Origin: Mycolicibacterium sphagni
GTDB lineage: Bacteria > Actinomycetota > Actinomycetes > Mycobacteriales > Mycobacteriaceae
Assembly (NCBI RefSeq): GCF_002250655.1
Contig: NZ_NOZR01000027.1
Coordinates: 1-64,000 of the forward strand
Direction: 5' to 3'
DNA: 64,000 bases
In this document: piece after piece, positions 26,025 through 33,885 of the stretch
Position numbering within the stretch: the first letter of the stretch is position 1
Layout of the letters: each line of letters begins with the position of its first letter
The notes under the pieces: model-generated
Database searches by the model: none
The model's input: the letters and a program-made list of their open reading frames with translations, nothing else
What the model was told of the DNA's origin: nothing
Made by a program: the position numbers and the translations under genes

Positions 26025-27521
26025 GTGTCCACCCTCGGTGACCTCCTCGCCGAGCACACGGTGCTGCCGGGCAGCGCCGTGGACCACCTCCACGCGGTGG
26101 TCGGCGAATGGCAATTGCTGGCGGACCTCTCGTTCGCCGATTACCTGATGTGGGTGCGCCGCGACGACGGCGCGCTGGTCTGCGTGGCCCAATGCCGGCC
26201 CAACACCGCACCGACCGTCCTGCTCAAGGACGCCGTCGGCACCGTCGTCGCACAGGGGGAGCTGCCCCTGGTGACGTCGGCGTTCACCTCCGGTGCGATC
26301 GGCCGCAGCGACAGCGACGCCAAGCTGCGCGAACCGGGCATCGACGTCGAGGCCGTCCCGGTTCGGTACAGCAACCAGGTCGTGGCCGTCCTGACCCACC
26401 AGACCGCACTCGCCGAGCGGCGCACGTCCTCGCCGCTGGAGCGGGCCTACCTGGACTGTGCGGGCAACCTGCTGCACATGCTCAGCGAAGGAACCTTCCC
26501 CAACATCGGCGATCTGGCGTTGTCGCGATCCAGTCCACGGGTCGGAGACGGTTTCATCCGCCTCGACGTCGACGGTGTCGTCGTCTACGCCAGCCCGAAC
26601 GCGCTATCGGCTTATCACCGGATGGGACTGGCCGCCGAGCTGGAGGGCCACAACCTGGTCGCGATCACCCGGCCGCTGATCTCCGACCCATTCGAGGCGC
26701 AGGAACTGGCCGAGCATGTGCGTGACTCGCTGACCGGTGGATCGAGCATGCGGCTGGAGGTCGACGCGGGCGGTGCCGCGGTGCTGCTGCGCACGATGCC
26801 CCTGGTGGTCCACGGCGCCGCTGCCGGCGCGGCAGTGCTCATCCGGGACGTCACCGAGGTCAAGCGTCGCGACCGCGCCCTGCTGTCCAAGGACGCCACA
26901 ATCCGCGAGATCCACCATCGGGTGAAGAACAATCTGCAGACTGTCGCTGCTCTGCTGCGCCTGCAGTCGCGCCGCACCAGCAACGAGGAGGCCCGCGAGG
27001 CCCTCATGGAATCGGTGCGCCGGGTGGCCTCTATCGCCCAGGTGCACGAGGCGCTGTCGATGTCGGTCGACGAAGAGGTCAACCTCGACGAGGTGATCGA
27101 CCGGATCCTGCCGATCATGAACGACGTGGCCCGGGTCGACACCCCGATCCGCATCAACCGCGACGGGGCGTTGGGCGTGCTTGACGCAGACCGGGCCACC
27201 GCGTTGGTGATGGTGGTGACCGAGCTGGTCCAGAACGCCATCGAGCACGCCTTCGAATCGACGGCAAAACAAGGCTGCGTGACCATTCGGGCCGAGCGTT
27301 CGGCGCGGTGGCTGGATGTCGTCGTCCACGACGACGGACGCGGGCTGCCCGACGGATTCAGCCTGGAAAAGTCCGACCGGCTGGGCCTACAGATCGTGCG
27401 GACGTTGGTGACCGCGGAACTGGACGGCTCGCTGGGAATGCACGACGTCCCCGGGGGCGGGACCGACGTTGTGTTGCGCGTGCCCCTCGGCCGACGTTCG
27501 ACCGCGCGAGTTCCGCAATAG
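26025..27521 (+). CDS. pdtaS: sensor histidine kinase PdtaS
   Basis: A 498-residue cytosolic kinase of the HisKA_2/HWE-like type, partner of the ANTAR response regulator PdtaR (encoded elsewhere, Rv1626). An N-terminal GAF-type domain covers about residues 10-150, then a PAS domain about 170-280. The phospho-acceptor lies in IHHRVKNNLQ (His297/His298), and the HATPase domain has an N-box (TELVQNAIEHAF) and G-box (HDDGRGLPDG). In M. tuberculosis PdtaS (Rv3220c) responds to nitric oxide and copper and works with Rip1. The GTG at 26025 is four bases after the biotinyl gene. No membrane segments are seen, consistent with the family. A strong hairpin follows. Confidence 0.94.
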   Translation: MSTLGDLLAEHTVLPGSAVDHLHAVVGEWQLLADLSFADYLMWVRRDDGALVCVAQCRPNTAPTVLLKDAVGTVVAQGELPLVTSAFTSGAIGRSDSDAKLREPGIDVEAVPVRYSNQVVAVLTHQTALAERRTSSPLERAYLDCAGNLLHMLSEGTFPNIGDLALSRSSPRVGDGFIRLDVDGVVVYASPNALSAYHRMGLAAELEGHNLVAITRPLISDPFEAQELAEHVRDSLTGGSSMRLEVDAGGAAVLLRTMPLVVHGAAAGAAVLIRDVTEVKRRDRALLSKDATIREIHHRVKNNLQTVAALLRLQSRRTSNEEAREALMESVRRVASIAQVHEALSMSVDEEVNLDEVIDRILPIMNDVARVDTPIRINRDGALGVLDADRATALVMVVTELVQNAIEHAFESTAKQGCVTIRAERSARWLDVVVHDDGRGLPDGFSLEKSDRLGLQIVRTLVTAELDGSLGMHDVPGGGTDVVLRVPLGRRSTARVPQ

Positions 27522-27557
27522 CAAATGTGACGGAAACGACATTTCTGGCAAATAGAA

Positions 27558-27590
27558 ATCGCGGCCCCAGGCATTAGCTGGGGCCGCGAT
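27558..27590. terminator. bidirectional terminator between pdtaS and whiB1
   Basis: A perfect 13-bp stem: ATCGCGGCCCCAG (27558-27570) with CTGGGGCCGCGAT (27578-27590) around a 7-base loop. On the minus strand it is followed by ATTTCTATTTG, so it best serves whiB1, whose stop is 23 bases away. It may also end the pdtaS transcript. Confidence 0.8.
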
Positions 27591-27613
27591 CTTACGAACT
27601 GAGAAGGGCGTGC

Positions 27614-27868
27614 TCAGACGGTGCTGCGGGCGCGGGTGCGGGCATTGCGACGCTTGAGCGCGCGGCGCTCGTCCTCGCTCATCCCGCCCCAGACGCCAGC
27701 GTCTTGACCGGAGTCCAAAGCCCAGGTCAGGCAATCCGTCGTCACCGGACACCGATTACAGACGAGCTTCGCGTCAGCGATCTGGGCGAGAGCCGGGCCG
27801 CTGTTCCCCACGGGGAAGAACAGTTCCGGATCCTCGTCACGGCAGACCGCCTTATGGCGCCAATCCAT
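27614..27868 (-). CDS. whiB1: transcriptional regulator WhiB1, 4Fe-4S nitric-oxide sensor
   Basis: An 84-residue WhiB-family protein with the four cluster cysteines C9, C37, C40 and C46 and the GVWGG turn at about residues 58-62. A basic C-terminus (RRALKRRNARTRAR) binds DNA. WhiB1 is essential in M. tuberculosis, its [4Fe-4S] cluster reacts with nitric oxide, and it binds the principal sigma factor. GGAG lies about nine bases before the ATG. The 239-base upstream region carries a CRP-like site at 28011-28026, agreeing with cAMP/CRP control of whiB1 in M. tuberculosis. It corresponds to Rv3219. Confidence 0.96.
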   Translation of the reverse strand: MDWRHKAVCRDEDPELFFPVGNSGPALAQIADAKLVCNRCPVTTDCLTWALDSGQDAGVWGGMSEDERRALKRRNARTRARSTV

Positions 27869-28010
27869 TTGTCGCTACTCCTTTTACTATGTGCGCAACG
27901 AAGCGCACTCGCTTTTTCTTCGGCTGTTAACTCGTGCACACAAATGTTTCTGTGCTGTTGCATCCGATCGTTTCACAGCGACGACGGATGTCAATAGGAC
28001 TCAGTTAACA

Positions 28011-28026
28011 CGTGTGCAATCTCACT
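28011..28026 (-). promoter_or_regulatory. CRP/Cmr-type cAMP receptor protein site upstream of whiB1
   Basis: On the whiB1 strand the site reads AGTGAGATTGCACACG, matching the CRP half-sites GTGA-N6-CACA and closely resembling the characterised M. tuberculosis whiB1 CRP1 site as I recall it. It lies about 143 bases before the whiB1 ATG. Confidence 0.7.
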
Positions 28027-28107
28027 ACGGGGGTGGGTTACCAAACCCTCTACTCGTTTGTACTACACTTAACCCATCTGCGCCCTGAATGGGTCTGCGT
28101 GACGCTA

Positions 28108-29115
28108 TTACCGCAGCTCAGAGGCTATGGCGGGAGGCGGGGCTACCACCCTCAAGGCCCCCGGGACAGCACGAAACATCATTTCTTCGCGCAGGCCGAG
28201 AAAATCTCCGTCGATCTGGCTAGCGACCGGTTCAGAGCTCACGATCCGCACCCAGGCCAGGTCGTCGTCGCGGATCAGGTGCCTGGCCTTGATCTCGTGT
28301 TTCTTGGACACCATCCGTCGCACCAGCATCAGGTTTCTCCACACGTTCATGCTGGTCACGGCGAAAAGGCCGAGGCCGGTCTCGAAGGTGGTGTCCGGGT
28401 TCGTCCAGACCGGCCGGGTGTTGGCGTACGTCCACGGCGTCGAGTTGGAAATGAACGCGAAATATACGCCGGTCAGCGGCGCGTGGCCGGGTAGTTCGAG
28501 GGTTAGCTGCGGCTCTTTGCGGGCGCTGGCCAGCATCTCGCGCACCGCCACCCGGATGTAGCGGCTCGCGGTGACCTTTCGGCCTTTGGCGCGCTGCGCT
28601 TCGACCGCGGCCACCACGTCGCCGTCCACACCCATCCCGGCGGTGAACACCGCCCAGCGCTCGCCGCAGTCCATCAGACCGATCCGCCGCCATTGCGCGC
28701 CGTTGAGGCGCGCGCTGAGCAGGTCGACCAGCTGATTGGTGGCCACGATCGGGTCCGGGCTGATACCCAGCGCCCGGGCGAAGACATTCGCCGACCCGCC
28801 GGGCACCACCGCCACCGCGGGCATCGTGTCGGGCAGCGGCTCCTGCTCGGTCCCGGGTCGCTGCGCTCCTGCCCTCCGGCTCGGCCGGCCCATCAGCCCG
28901 TTCACCACCTCGTTGACGGTCCCGTCGCCGCCGTGCACGATGATCACGTCGGTGCCGTCGTGCCGGGCGGTTTCGGCGATTTCGATGGCGTGGCCGCGGT
29001 GATCGGTGTGCACCACCGTCAGGTCCACCCGGCTCTCCAGCGCGTGGGCGAGCAGGTCGCGGCCGGCGGCGGTGGTGGAAGTGGCGTTCGGGTTGACGAT
29101 GAGGACGGCACGCAC
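28108..29115 (-). CDS. diacylglycerol/sphingosine kinase-family lipid kinase (Rv3218-like)
   Basis: A 335-residue protein of the DAGK catalytic-domain family. The nucleotide-binding motif is VHGGDGTVNEVVNG near residue 60, followed by AVAVVPGGSANVFARALGI. Such kinases phosphorylate lipid alcohols; the exact acceptor is unknown. Between these two motifs is a local insertion (about residues 76-95, RPSRRAGAQRPGTEQEPLPD) that I do not recall from homologues. It is encoded by DNA resembling a repeat found inside uvrD2. Start is a GTG at 29115. The gene lies upstream of whiB1 on the same strand, with whiB1 having its own promoter region. Confidence 0.88.
   Translation of the reverse strand: MRAVLIVNPNATSTTAAGRDLLAHALESRVDLTVVHTDHRGHAIEIAETARHDGTDVIIVHGGDGTVNEVVNGLMGRPSRRAGAQRPGTEQEPLPDTMPAVAVVPGGSANVFARALGISPDPIVATNQLVDLLSARLNGAQWRRIGLMDCGERWAVFTAGMGVDGDVVAAVEAQRAKGRKVTASRYIRVAVREMLASARKEPQLTLELPGHAPLTGVYFAFISNSTPWTYANTRPVWTNPDTTFETGLGLFAVTSMNVWRNLMLVRRMVSKKHEIKARHLIRDDDLAWVRIVSSEPVASQIDGDFLGLREEMMFRAVPGALRVVAPPPAIASELR
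28851..28879 (-). repeat. dispersed small repeat inside the lipid kinase gene (in-frame)
   Basis: On the minus strand this reads CCGGAGGGCAGGAGCGCAGC followed by GACCCGGGA. It matches 25 of 29 positions of uvrD2 59316-59344. Both copies are in frame within coding sequence at variable loops, suggesting a small dispersed element or a recurrent repeat motif. Confidence 0.6.
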
Positions 29116-29206
29116 GAGCGTTGAGCCTAACCGCGCGCCGGGTCGGCGTTCGAAGTGTTCGTCTGCTCATCACCAAGGGGTCAGCTGCCGGTGGCATGCT
29201 CGCGGC

Positions 29207-29680
29207 GTGGTTGTGGGGTCGGAGCCGGGTTCGGCCAGTGCCGTCGGCTGGTTCCACCGGGCCTGTGAGGTCGTGGTCGCGCGTCTGCCTTTCGGGCTGA
29301 ATTCCGTTGTGGCGCCGACGTTCTTGGGGTTTGTGGTCATCAACTCCGGAACGTTCGCACTGGACCTTGCGGTGCTCACGCTGCTGCACGGTGCGCTGCA
29401 TCTACCGTTCGCGCTTGCGGTGACGCTGGCCTACGCGTGTGCCTTCGCCGCGAGCTACGTGCTCAACCGGGTGGTGAACTTCCAGTCGCACGGCGCGGTC
29501 GGACCTCAGGTGGCCGTGTACGTCGTCGTGGTCGTGATCAACTACCTGGCGTTCATCCTCGGAGTGTCCACTGCGCTACGCGCGCTCGGTGTCGAGTACC
29601 ACTTGGCGCGGATGGCGGCCGGCGCCTGCGAGGGGATCTACATGTATTGCGCGATGCGCTGGGTGGTGTTCCGGCGCTGA
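29207..29680 (+). CDS. GtrA-like integral membrane protein
   Basis: A 157-residue protein with four predicted membrane segments (about residues 30-50, 58-80, 95-115 and 122-140). The motif YVLNRVVNFQS between segments two and three and the C-terminal RWVVF resemble the N-R-x-x-x-F and RxxxF signatures of the GtrA family. GtrA-like proteins help flip polyprenyl-linked sugars for cell-wall glycan decoration. The start is uncertain: GTG 29207 and GTG 29213 are both possible and neither has a strong Shine-Dalgarno. By position it matches Rv3217c. It is divergent from the lipid kinase and convergent with the TetR gene. Confidence 0.75.
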   Translation: MVVGSEPGSASAVGWFHRACEVVVARLPFGLNSVVAPTFLGFVVINSGTFALDLAVLTLLHGALHLPFALAVTLAYACAFAASYVLNRVVNFQSHGAVGPQVAVYVVVVVINYLAFILGVSTALRALGVEYHLARMAAGACEGIYMYCAMRWVVFRR

Positions 29681-29681
29681 T

Positions 29682-30251
29682 TCACCGGGCGGGGGAGACG
29701 ACGCGGGTTGCCGCCTCGACCGCTGTGGTGCGCCGGTGCGCCAGTACCGCGTCCGATGTGTCCGCGGCCGCGCGGTCGGGAAAGTGTGCCCACGCCAGGG
29801 CAATACCGAACAGAACGACGAGAAGGTCGGTGGGTTCCCAGGAGGGATCGACGTGTCCGGCGGCCTGGGCCTCGACGATCGCGGCGATCGCCAGTTCGGG
29901 TAGGGGTTGGCCGTCGGCGGTGGGTTCGTCGAGGGTGAGCCCCTCCAGGTGGGCCCACGCCACCATCCGGTGGTGCTCAGGGCGGCGCATGCTCAGGTCG
30001 AAGACATCGCCGACGAACTCGGGTACGGCGTCAGGGCGCATGGTGACCGCCTGGAAGAACTCGGCGATATCGGCGGCCAGCACCTCACGGAAGAGCGCCT
30101 CCTTGTCACCGAAGTGCGCGTAGAGGCGCTCCTTGCTGGCACTGGCCCCTGAGGCGATGCGGTCGATCCGTGCCCCGGCGAACCCGTACCGGGCGAACTC
30201 GGTGCGGGCGGCGGCCAGGATCTCGTCGCGCAGCTCTGAGGTGGTTCTCAT
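29682..30251 (-). CDS. TetR-family transcriptional regulator
   Basis: A 189-residue TetR regulator. The N-terminal helix-turn-helix covers about residues 8-50 (RDEILAAARTEFARYGF, then RIASGASASKERLYAHFGDKEALF). The C-terminal ligand domain is helical and Ala-rich. It is divergent from an acyltransferase gene, and the 65-base gap holds a perfect 16-bp palindrome (30269-30284), very probably its operator. Local control of the acyltransferase and itself is inferred. The inducer is unknown. The ATG at 30251 is well placed at the start of the DNA-binding domain. Confidence 0.92.
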   Translation of the reverse strand: MRTTSELRDEILAAARTEFARYGFAGARIDRIASGASASKERLYAHFGDKEALFREVLAADIAEFFQAVTMRPDAVPEFVGDVFDLSMRRPEHHRMVAWAHLEGLTLDEPTADGQPLPELAIAAIVEAQAAGHVDPSWEPTDLLVVLFGIALAWAHFPDRAAADTSDAVLAHRRTTAVEAATRVVSPAR

Positions 30252-30268
30252 GAAGCAAGAGTATAAAG

Positions 30269-30284
30269 AACGAACTAGTTCGTT
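30269..30284. promoter_or_regulatory. TetR operator: perfect 16-bp palindrome
   Basis: AACGAACTAGTTCGTT is a perfect inverted repeat located between the divergent TetR and acyltransferase genes, 17 bases from the tetR ATG and 32 from the GTG of the acyltransferase. Size and placement are typical of a TetR dimer site repressing both promoters. Confidence 0.75.
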
Positions 30285-30316
30285 TGGGTAGAGAACGACG
30301 CGATGAAGGAGTCACA

Positions 30317-31216
30317 GTGGGGAGCCGACCAGATCCCAGTGCGCCCGTCACCTTTGACGAGGCGGCACTGACCGCCGTCATGGACCACCCGCCGCGGGTG
30401 CGCGCGCTCAAGCGGGTCCTCGGCGCAGTGGCCGACGGCATCGATCCGGTGATCGACCTGTGGCGCCCCTACATCGACGGTCTGCACAACCTGCCGGCTG
30501 ATGGCCGATTTCTGTTGGTGGGCAACCACACTCAGATGGGTAGTGCCGAAATCCTGCTGATTCCGTACGCCGTGCGACGCGAGATCGGAGTCCGTGTTCG
30601 GCCGCTGGCCGACCGGCAATTCGGTCAGATCCGCGGACTGCCGGGTGACCTCATGGCGGCGTTCGGCGGTGTCGTGGGCGCCCCGGAGACCGCGCGCGAG
30701 CTCATGCGCCACGACCAGACCATCCTGGTGTTCCCGGGCGGCGGTCGCGAGATCCCTAAGTTCAAGGGGGAGGAGTACACCTTGCGCTGGCAGGGGCGTT
30801 CGGGATTCGCCCGGCTCGCGGTGGAGAACGGCTATCCCATCGTCCCGGTGGGACTCGTCGGCGGTGACGACGTCTATCGCAGCCTCACGGTCCGCGACAG
30901 CGCATGGGGCCGCTTCAGCCAGGCCATCGGCAGCCGGCTCGGCGGCCGGGACGATATGGCGATGCCGCTGGTGCGCGGGGTCGGGCCGACACTGATTCCC
31001 CGCCCGGAACGGATGTATCTGAGGTTCGGCGCTCCGATCGACACCACCACACCTGTGGGCATCGACTCGTCCGGCTGGGCCGAGGAAGTCAAGCGGCGCA
31101 CCCAGACCGGGCTCGAGCGGATTCTCGACGACCTGCTGGGGCTGCGGGAGACCGATCCCTATCGGGGGCTCAACCCGCTGGGCTGGTTCCGCGCCGCGCG
31201 GCCGGAACCGGCGTAG
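30317..31216 (+). CDS. lysophospholipid/monoacylglycerol-type acyltransferase
   Basis: A 299-residue member of the PlsC/LPLAT superfamily, closest in pattern to the MGAT/DGAT2-like branch. The catalytic His71 is in NHTQMG; the usual Asp four residues later is not present in the canonical place. The second motif FPGGGREI and the PIVPVGLVGGDD segment are clear. The product likely transfers a fatty acyl group from acyl-CoA to a glycerolipid at the inner membrane; donor and acceptor are unknown. The GTG at 30317 has GAAGGAG eight bases upstream. It is probably repressed by the divergent TetR through the palindrome between them. Confidence 0.87.
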   Translation: MGSRPDPSAPVTFDEAALTAVMDHPPRVRALKRVLGAVADGIDPVIDLWRPYIDGLHNLPADGRFLLVGNHTQMGSAEILLIPYAVRREIGVRVRPLADRQFGQIRGLPGDLMAAFGGVVGAPETARELMRHDQTILVFPGGGREIPKFKGEEYTLRWQGRSGFARLAVENGYPIVPVGLVGGDDVYRSLTVRDSAWGRFSQAIGSRLGGRDDMAMPLVRGVGPTLIPRPERMYLRFGAPIDTTTPVGIDSSGWAEEVKRRTQTGLERILDDLLGLRETDPYRGLNPLGWFRAARPEPA

Positions 31217-31238
31217 CGCGACCGGCTACCTTACGGGT

Positions 31239-31628
31239 GTGACTGAACCTTCCCTTCCGTCTGTGGTCCGCTACGCCGGAATGGCGGCAGCCGCCGAAGG
31301 TGCGGTGGCTCTCGTCCTCGCGGTGGTGCTGGTGGTGCGCGGGATCGCCGGGGCCGACCAGCACATCGTCAACGGATTCGGAACGGCCGGCTGGTTCGCC
31401 GTGATGGGCGCGGCCGTGCTGGCCGGCGGCTGGGCGCTGATCATCGGACGGCGCTGGGGCAGGGGCATCGTGGTGTTCGCCAACCTGCTGCTCTTGCCGG
31501 TGGCCTGGTACATCGTGGCCGGACACCAACTCGTCTACGCGATCGCGCTCGGCGGGGTGGCCATTGCGGTGCTGGTGCTGCTGTTCAGTCCGTCCGCGGT
31601 GCGCTGGGCGGCAGGGGCGCGCGACTAG
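31239..31628 (+). CDS. small integral membrane protein, function unknown
   Basis: A 129-residue protein with four predicted hydrophobic segments (about residues 15-35, 50-70, 78-95 and 98-118) joined by short loops containing GRRWGR. It has no catalytic motif or signal peptide. This size and topology occur in many uncharacterised actinobacterial membrane proteins. The GTG start is 22 bases after the acyltransferase stop, so it may be the last gene of that transcript. It is convergent with the GNAT gene and overlaps its stop by four bases. I do not recognise the family. Confidence 0.8.
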   Translation: MTEPSLPSVVRYAGMAAAAEGAVALVLAVVLVVRGIAGADQHIVNGFGTAGWFAVMGAAVLAGGWALIIGRRWGRGIVVFANLLLLPVAWYIVAGHQLVYAIALGGVAIAVLVLLFSPSAVRWAAGARD

Positions 31629-32104
31629 ACCTCCGTCGCCAGTGCGTCCAACTCAGGGCCGCTGACCCGGTAGTTGAGCCATTCCGACATCTGCTTGCCG
31701 CCGACAGCGTCGTACAGCGCGATCGCATTGACGTTCCAGTCCAACACCTCCCAGGCCAACCGGGTGTAACCGTTGTCGACGCATTCTTTGGCCAGCGTCG
31801 CCAGCAGCGTTCGGGCCAGCCCGCGCCGGCGGAACTTGTCGCGAACGAACAAGTCCTCCAAGTAGATACCGGCCACGCCGTCCCAGGTGGACAAGGTGCG
31901 GAACCATAGCGCCACCGCGGCGGCTTCGCCGTCGATTTCGGCGATGTGGCAGAACCCGACCGGGTTCTCGACGAAAAGCGCTGCGGTGATCTGGCTTTCG
32001 GTCACCGTGCACTGGTCGAGCGCATGCTCGAATTCGGCGAGCTCGCGGATCATCGCGACGATTTCGGCCTCGTCACCGGGACGCGCCAGACGGATCTCGG
32101 TCAT
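31625..32104 (-). CDS. GNAT-family N-acetyltransferase (Rv3216-like)
   Basis: A 159-residue GCN5-related acetyltransferase. The acetyl-CoA binding loop is RRRGLARTLL (pattern R/QxxGxG/A), preceded by the beta-4 strand IYLEDLFVRDKF and followed by a WEVLDWNVNAIALYDAVGG segment. The latter pattern with W-N-x-x-A-I-x-x-Y resembles diamine (spermidine/thialysine) acetyltransferases. The exact amine is not known. Its ATG overlaps the entC stop (ATGA), so entC and this gene are translationally coupled with the phosphatase upstream. Confidence 0.9.
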   Translation of the reverse strand: MTEIRLARPGDEAEIVAMIRELAEFEHALDQCTVTESQITAALFVENPVGFCHIAEIDGEAAAVALWFRTLSTWDGVAGIYLEDLFVRDKFRRRGLARTLLATLAKECVDNGYTRLAWEVLDWNVNAIALYDAVGGKQMSEWLNYRVSGPELDALATEV

Positions 32105-33195
32105 TGCTGTACCCCCAGTGCCGACAGGATCGTTCTGAATTTCGTTGTGGTTTCCGCGACTTCGTCATCGGGATCGGATTCGGCGACGATACCGCCACCG
32201 GCCTGTGCGAGCGCGCCACGCCGGTCAGTGGACAGTTGGGCGCCGCGGATCGCCACCACCCAGCGCCCGTCGCCGCGAGCGTCGCACCAGCCCACCGCGC
32301 CGGCGTAGAACCCGCGGTCGCCTTCCAGCTGCGCGATCAGATCGACCGCCTCACTCGTCGGCACCCCGCCGACCGCCGGAGTGGGATGCAGCGCCAGCGC
32401 CAAATCGATTGCGGTGATGGAGGTATCGCGCAGCCGGCCGTGGATCGGGGTGGACAGATGCCACAGCGCGGCAGTGCGGCTCAGCTGCGGTTCTGCGGCG
32501 ACGTCGAGCTCAGTGCACAGCGGCTCCAATGCACTGCGCATGGTGTCCACGACCAGCTGGTGTTCGTGACGGTTCTTTCCCGACTCGGCCAGAGCGGCGC
32601 CGTTGGCGGTGTCGGTCTGCGGGTCGCCTGACCGCGGCGCGGACCCGGCGAACGGCTGGCAGCTCACCAGGTCACCGGTGCGTGCGACGAGTAACTCGGG
32701 GCTGGCGCCCACCAGTGCGGTGCCGGTGTAATCGCCCCCGGCCGGTGACAGATCGGTCAGGTACGCGGTGGCTTCGGCATCGTCGGCCACCAGCCGGCGC
32801 AGGATCGCCAGCTCGTCCAGCGGGCCGTCGGCAACGAGGCGCAGCGATCGCGCCAAAACTACTTTCTGCAAAGCGCTTTCGGGCTCGTTGAGGCGATCCA
32901 GGGCTCGGCGGATGCGGGCGCGATGTTCCTCGGGTGAGGGCACAGTCGCGGCGATCCGAACCGCGGGCAGGGCCGCCGTCGGCCACGCGGGCAGCGCGTC
33001 GCCGAATGTCACCGTCGACGGCGCCAGCAGTGCCGCCTTGCCCCGGACATCGAACGGCAGCGCGCCGACCACTACGTCGACCGAGGCGGCGGCCAACGCG
33101 GCCGACGCCGTGGCGACGTCGTCGTAACCCGTCTGAATCCCCTCGGCGACGACCGTTCCGGCGGGCCCGCTCAGCACAAAGGAAGGCTGGGCCAT
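32101..33195 (-). CDS. entC: isochorismate synthase (MenF/EntC type)
   Basis: A 364-residue chorismate-binding enzyme converting chorismate to isochorismate, feeding menaquinone or salicylate-derived metabolites. Key segments are KVVLARSLRL, VGASPELLV, PFAGSAPR, the central SGKNRHEHQLVVD and the C-terminal GDGRWVVAIRGAQL and AGGGIVAESDPDDE. This matches Rv3215; the salicylate synthase MbtI is a different, longer relative. The ATG at 33195 shares a base with the preceding gene's TGA (TGATG), and its stop overlaps the GNAT start, giving a tight three-gene operon. Confidence 0.93.
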   Translation of the reverse strand: MAQPSFVLSGPAGTVVAEGIQTGYDDVATASAALAAASVDVVVGALPFDVRGKAALLAPSTVTFGDALPAWPTAALPAVRIAATVPSPEEHRARIRRALDRLNEPESALQKVVLARSLRLVADGPLDELAILRRLVADDAEATAYLTDLSPAGGDYTGTALVGASPELLVARTGDLVSCQPFAGSAPRSGDPQTDTANGAALAESGKNRHEHQLVVDTMRSALEPLCTELDVAAEPQLSRTAALWHLSTPIHGRLRDTSITAIDLALALHPTPAVGGVPTSEAVDLIAQLEGDRGFYAGAVGWCDARGDGRWVVAIRGAQLSTDRRGALAQAGGGIVAESDPDDEVAETTTKFRTILSALGVQQ

Positions 33196-33806
33196 CACGT
33201 CCCGGTGACCGGCTCGCGGTGGCTGGTCAACCCCAGCGCCGAGAGCTGCCGCAAGCCGTACTCGAAACCACACACCGCGACCGAGGCCGGTCCGAACCCG
33301 TAGCGCGCACCCTCGCGCAGCGGCTGCTCCACCCAGCGGGTGACCACCGAGCGCGAGAAATGGCCGTGGCCGACGAACACCACGTCGCGGTCGACCATGT
33401 TCTCCAGGGCGTAGGACACCGCCTGGTCGGCGCGCATGCTGATCTGGTCGACGCTCTCGCCGCCGGGGCAGCCGTAGGTCCACAACAGCCAGCCAGGTGT
33501 GTCGGTGCGGATCGTATGGGTGGTCAGGCCTTCGTAGTCGCCGTAGTTCCACTCCGCGAGCAGCGGGGAGACCTCGTCGACGGTCAGCCCGGCCAGCTCT
33601 GCGGTGGCCAGCGCGCGCTTGCGCGGGCTGCTGATCACCAGCGGGTTGTCCAAGCCCAGGTGCTCGAGTGTCAGGGCGGCTAGTTTGGCCTGTTCGCGCC
33701 CGCGCTCGGTGAGGTCGAGATCGGTGGTGCTGGTGTGCTGGCCGCTCTTGGACCATTCGGTTTCGCCGTGCCGAAGCAGGACCAACCGGTGCGTTCCGAC
33801 GCTCAC
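33195..33806 (-). CDS. gpm2: histidine-phosphatase superfamily acid phosphatase (Rv3214, Gpm2-like)
   Basis: A 203-residue branch-1 histidine phosphatase. The catalytic motif is LLRHGETEWSKSGQHT with the phospho-accepting His at about residue 11, and the second His is in FVGHGHFSR. M. tuberculosis Rv3214, once annotated as phosphoglycerate mutase 2, was shown to be an acid phosphatase; the short length here agrees with that rather than a mutase. GTG at 33806 is chosen, with GTG 33812 as alternative. It is the first gene of the phosphatase-entC-GNAT operon and is divergent from the ParA-like gene, 79 bases away. Confidence 0.9.
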   Translation of the reverse strand: MSVGTHRLVLLRHGETEWSKSGQHTSTTDLDLTERGREQAKLAALTLEHLGLDNPLVISSPRKRALATAELAGLTVDEVSPLLAEWNYGDYEGLTTHTIRTDTPGWLLWTYGCPGGESVDQISMRADQAVSYALENMVDRDVVFVGHGHFSRSVVTRWVEQPLREGARYGFGPASVAVCGFEYGLRQLSALGLTSHREPVTGT

Positions 33807-33885
33807 GGTCACTGATTCTGCCCGATGACCAGGCGCGCCGTAGCAGCCGGGACGCATCTGCTCAGAACCTGCAAGGATGGTCACC

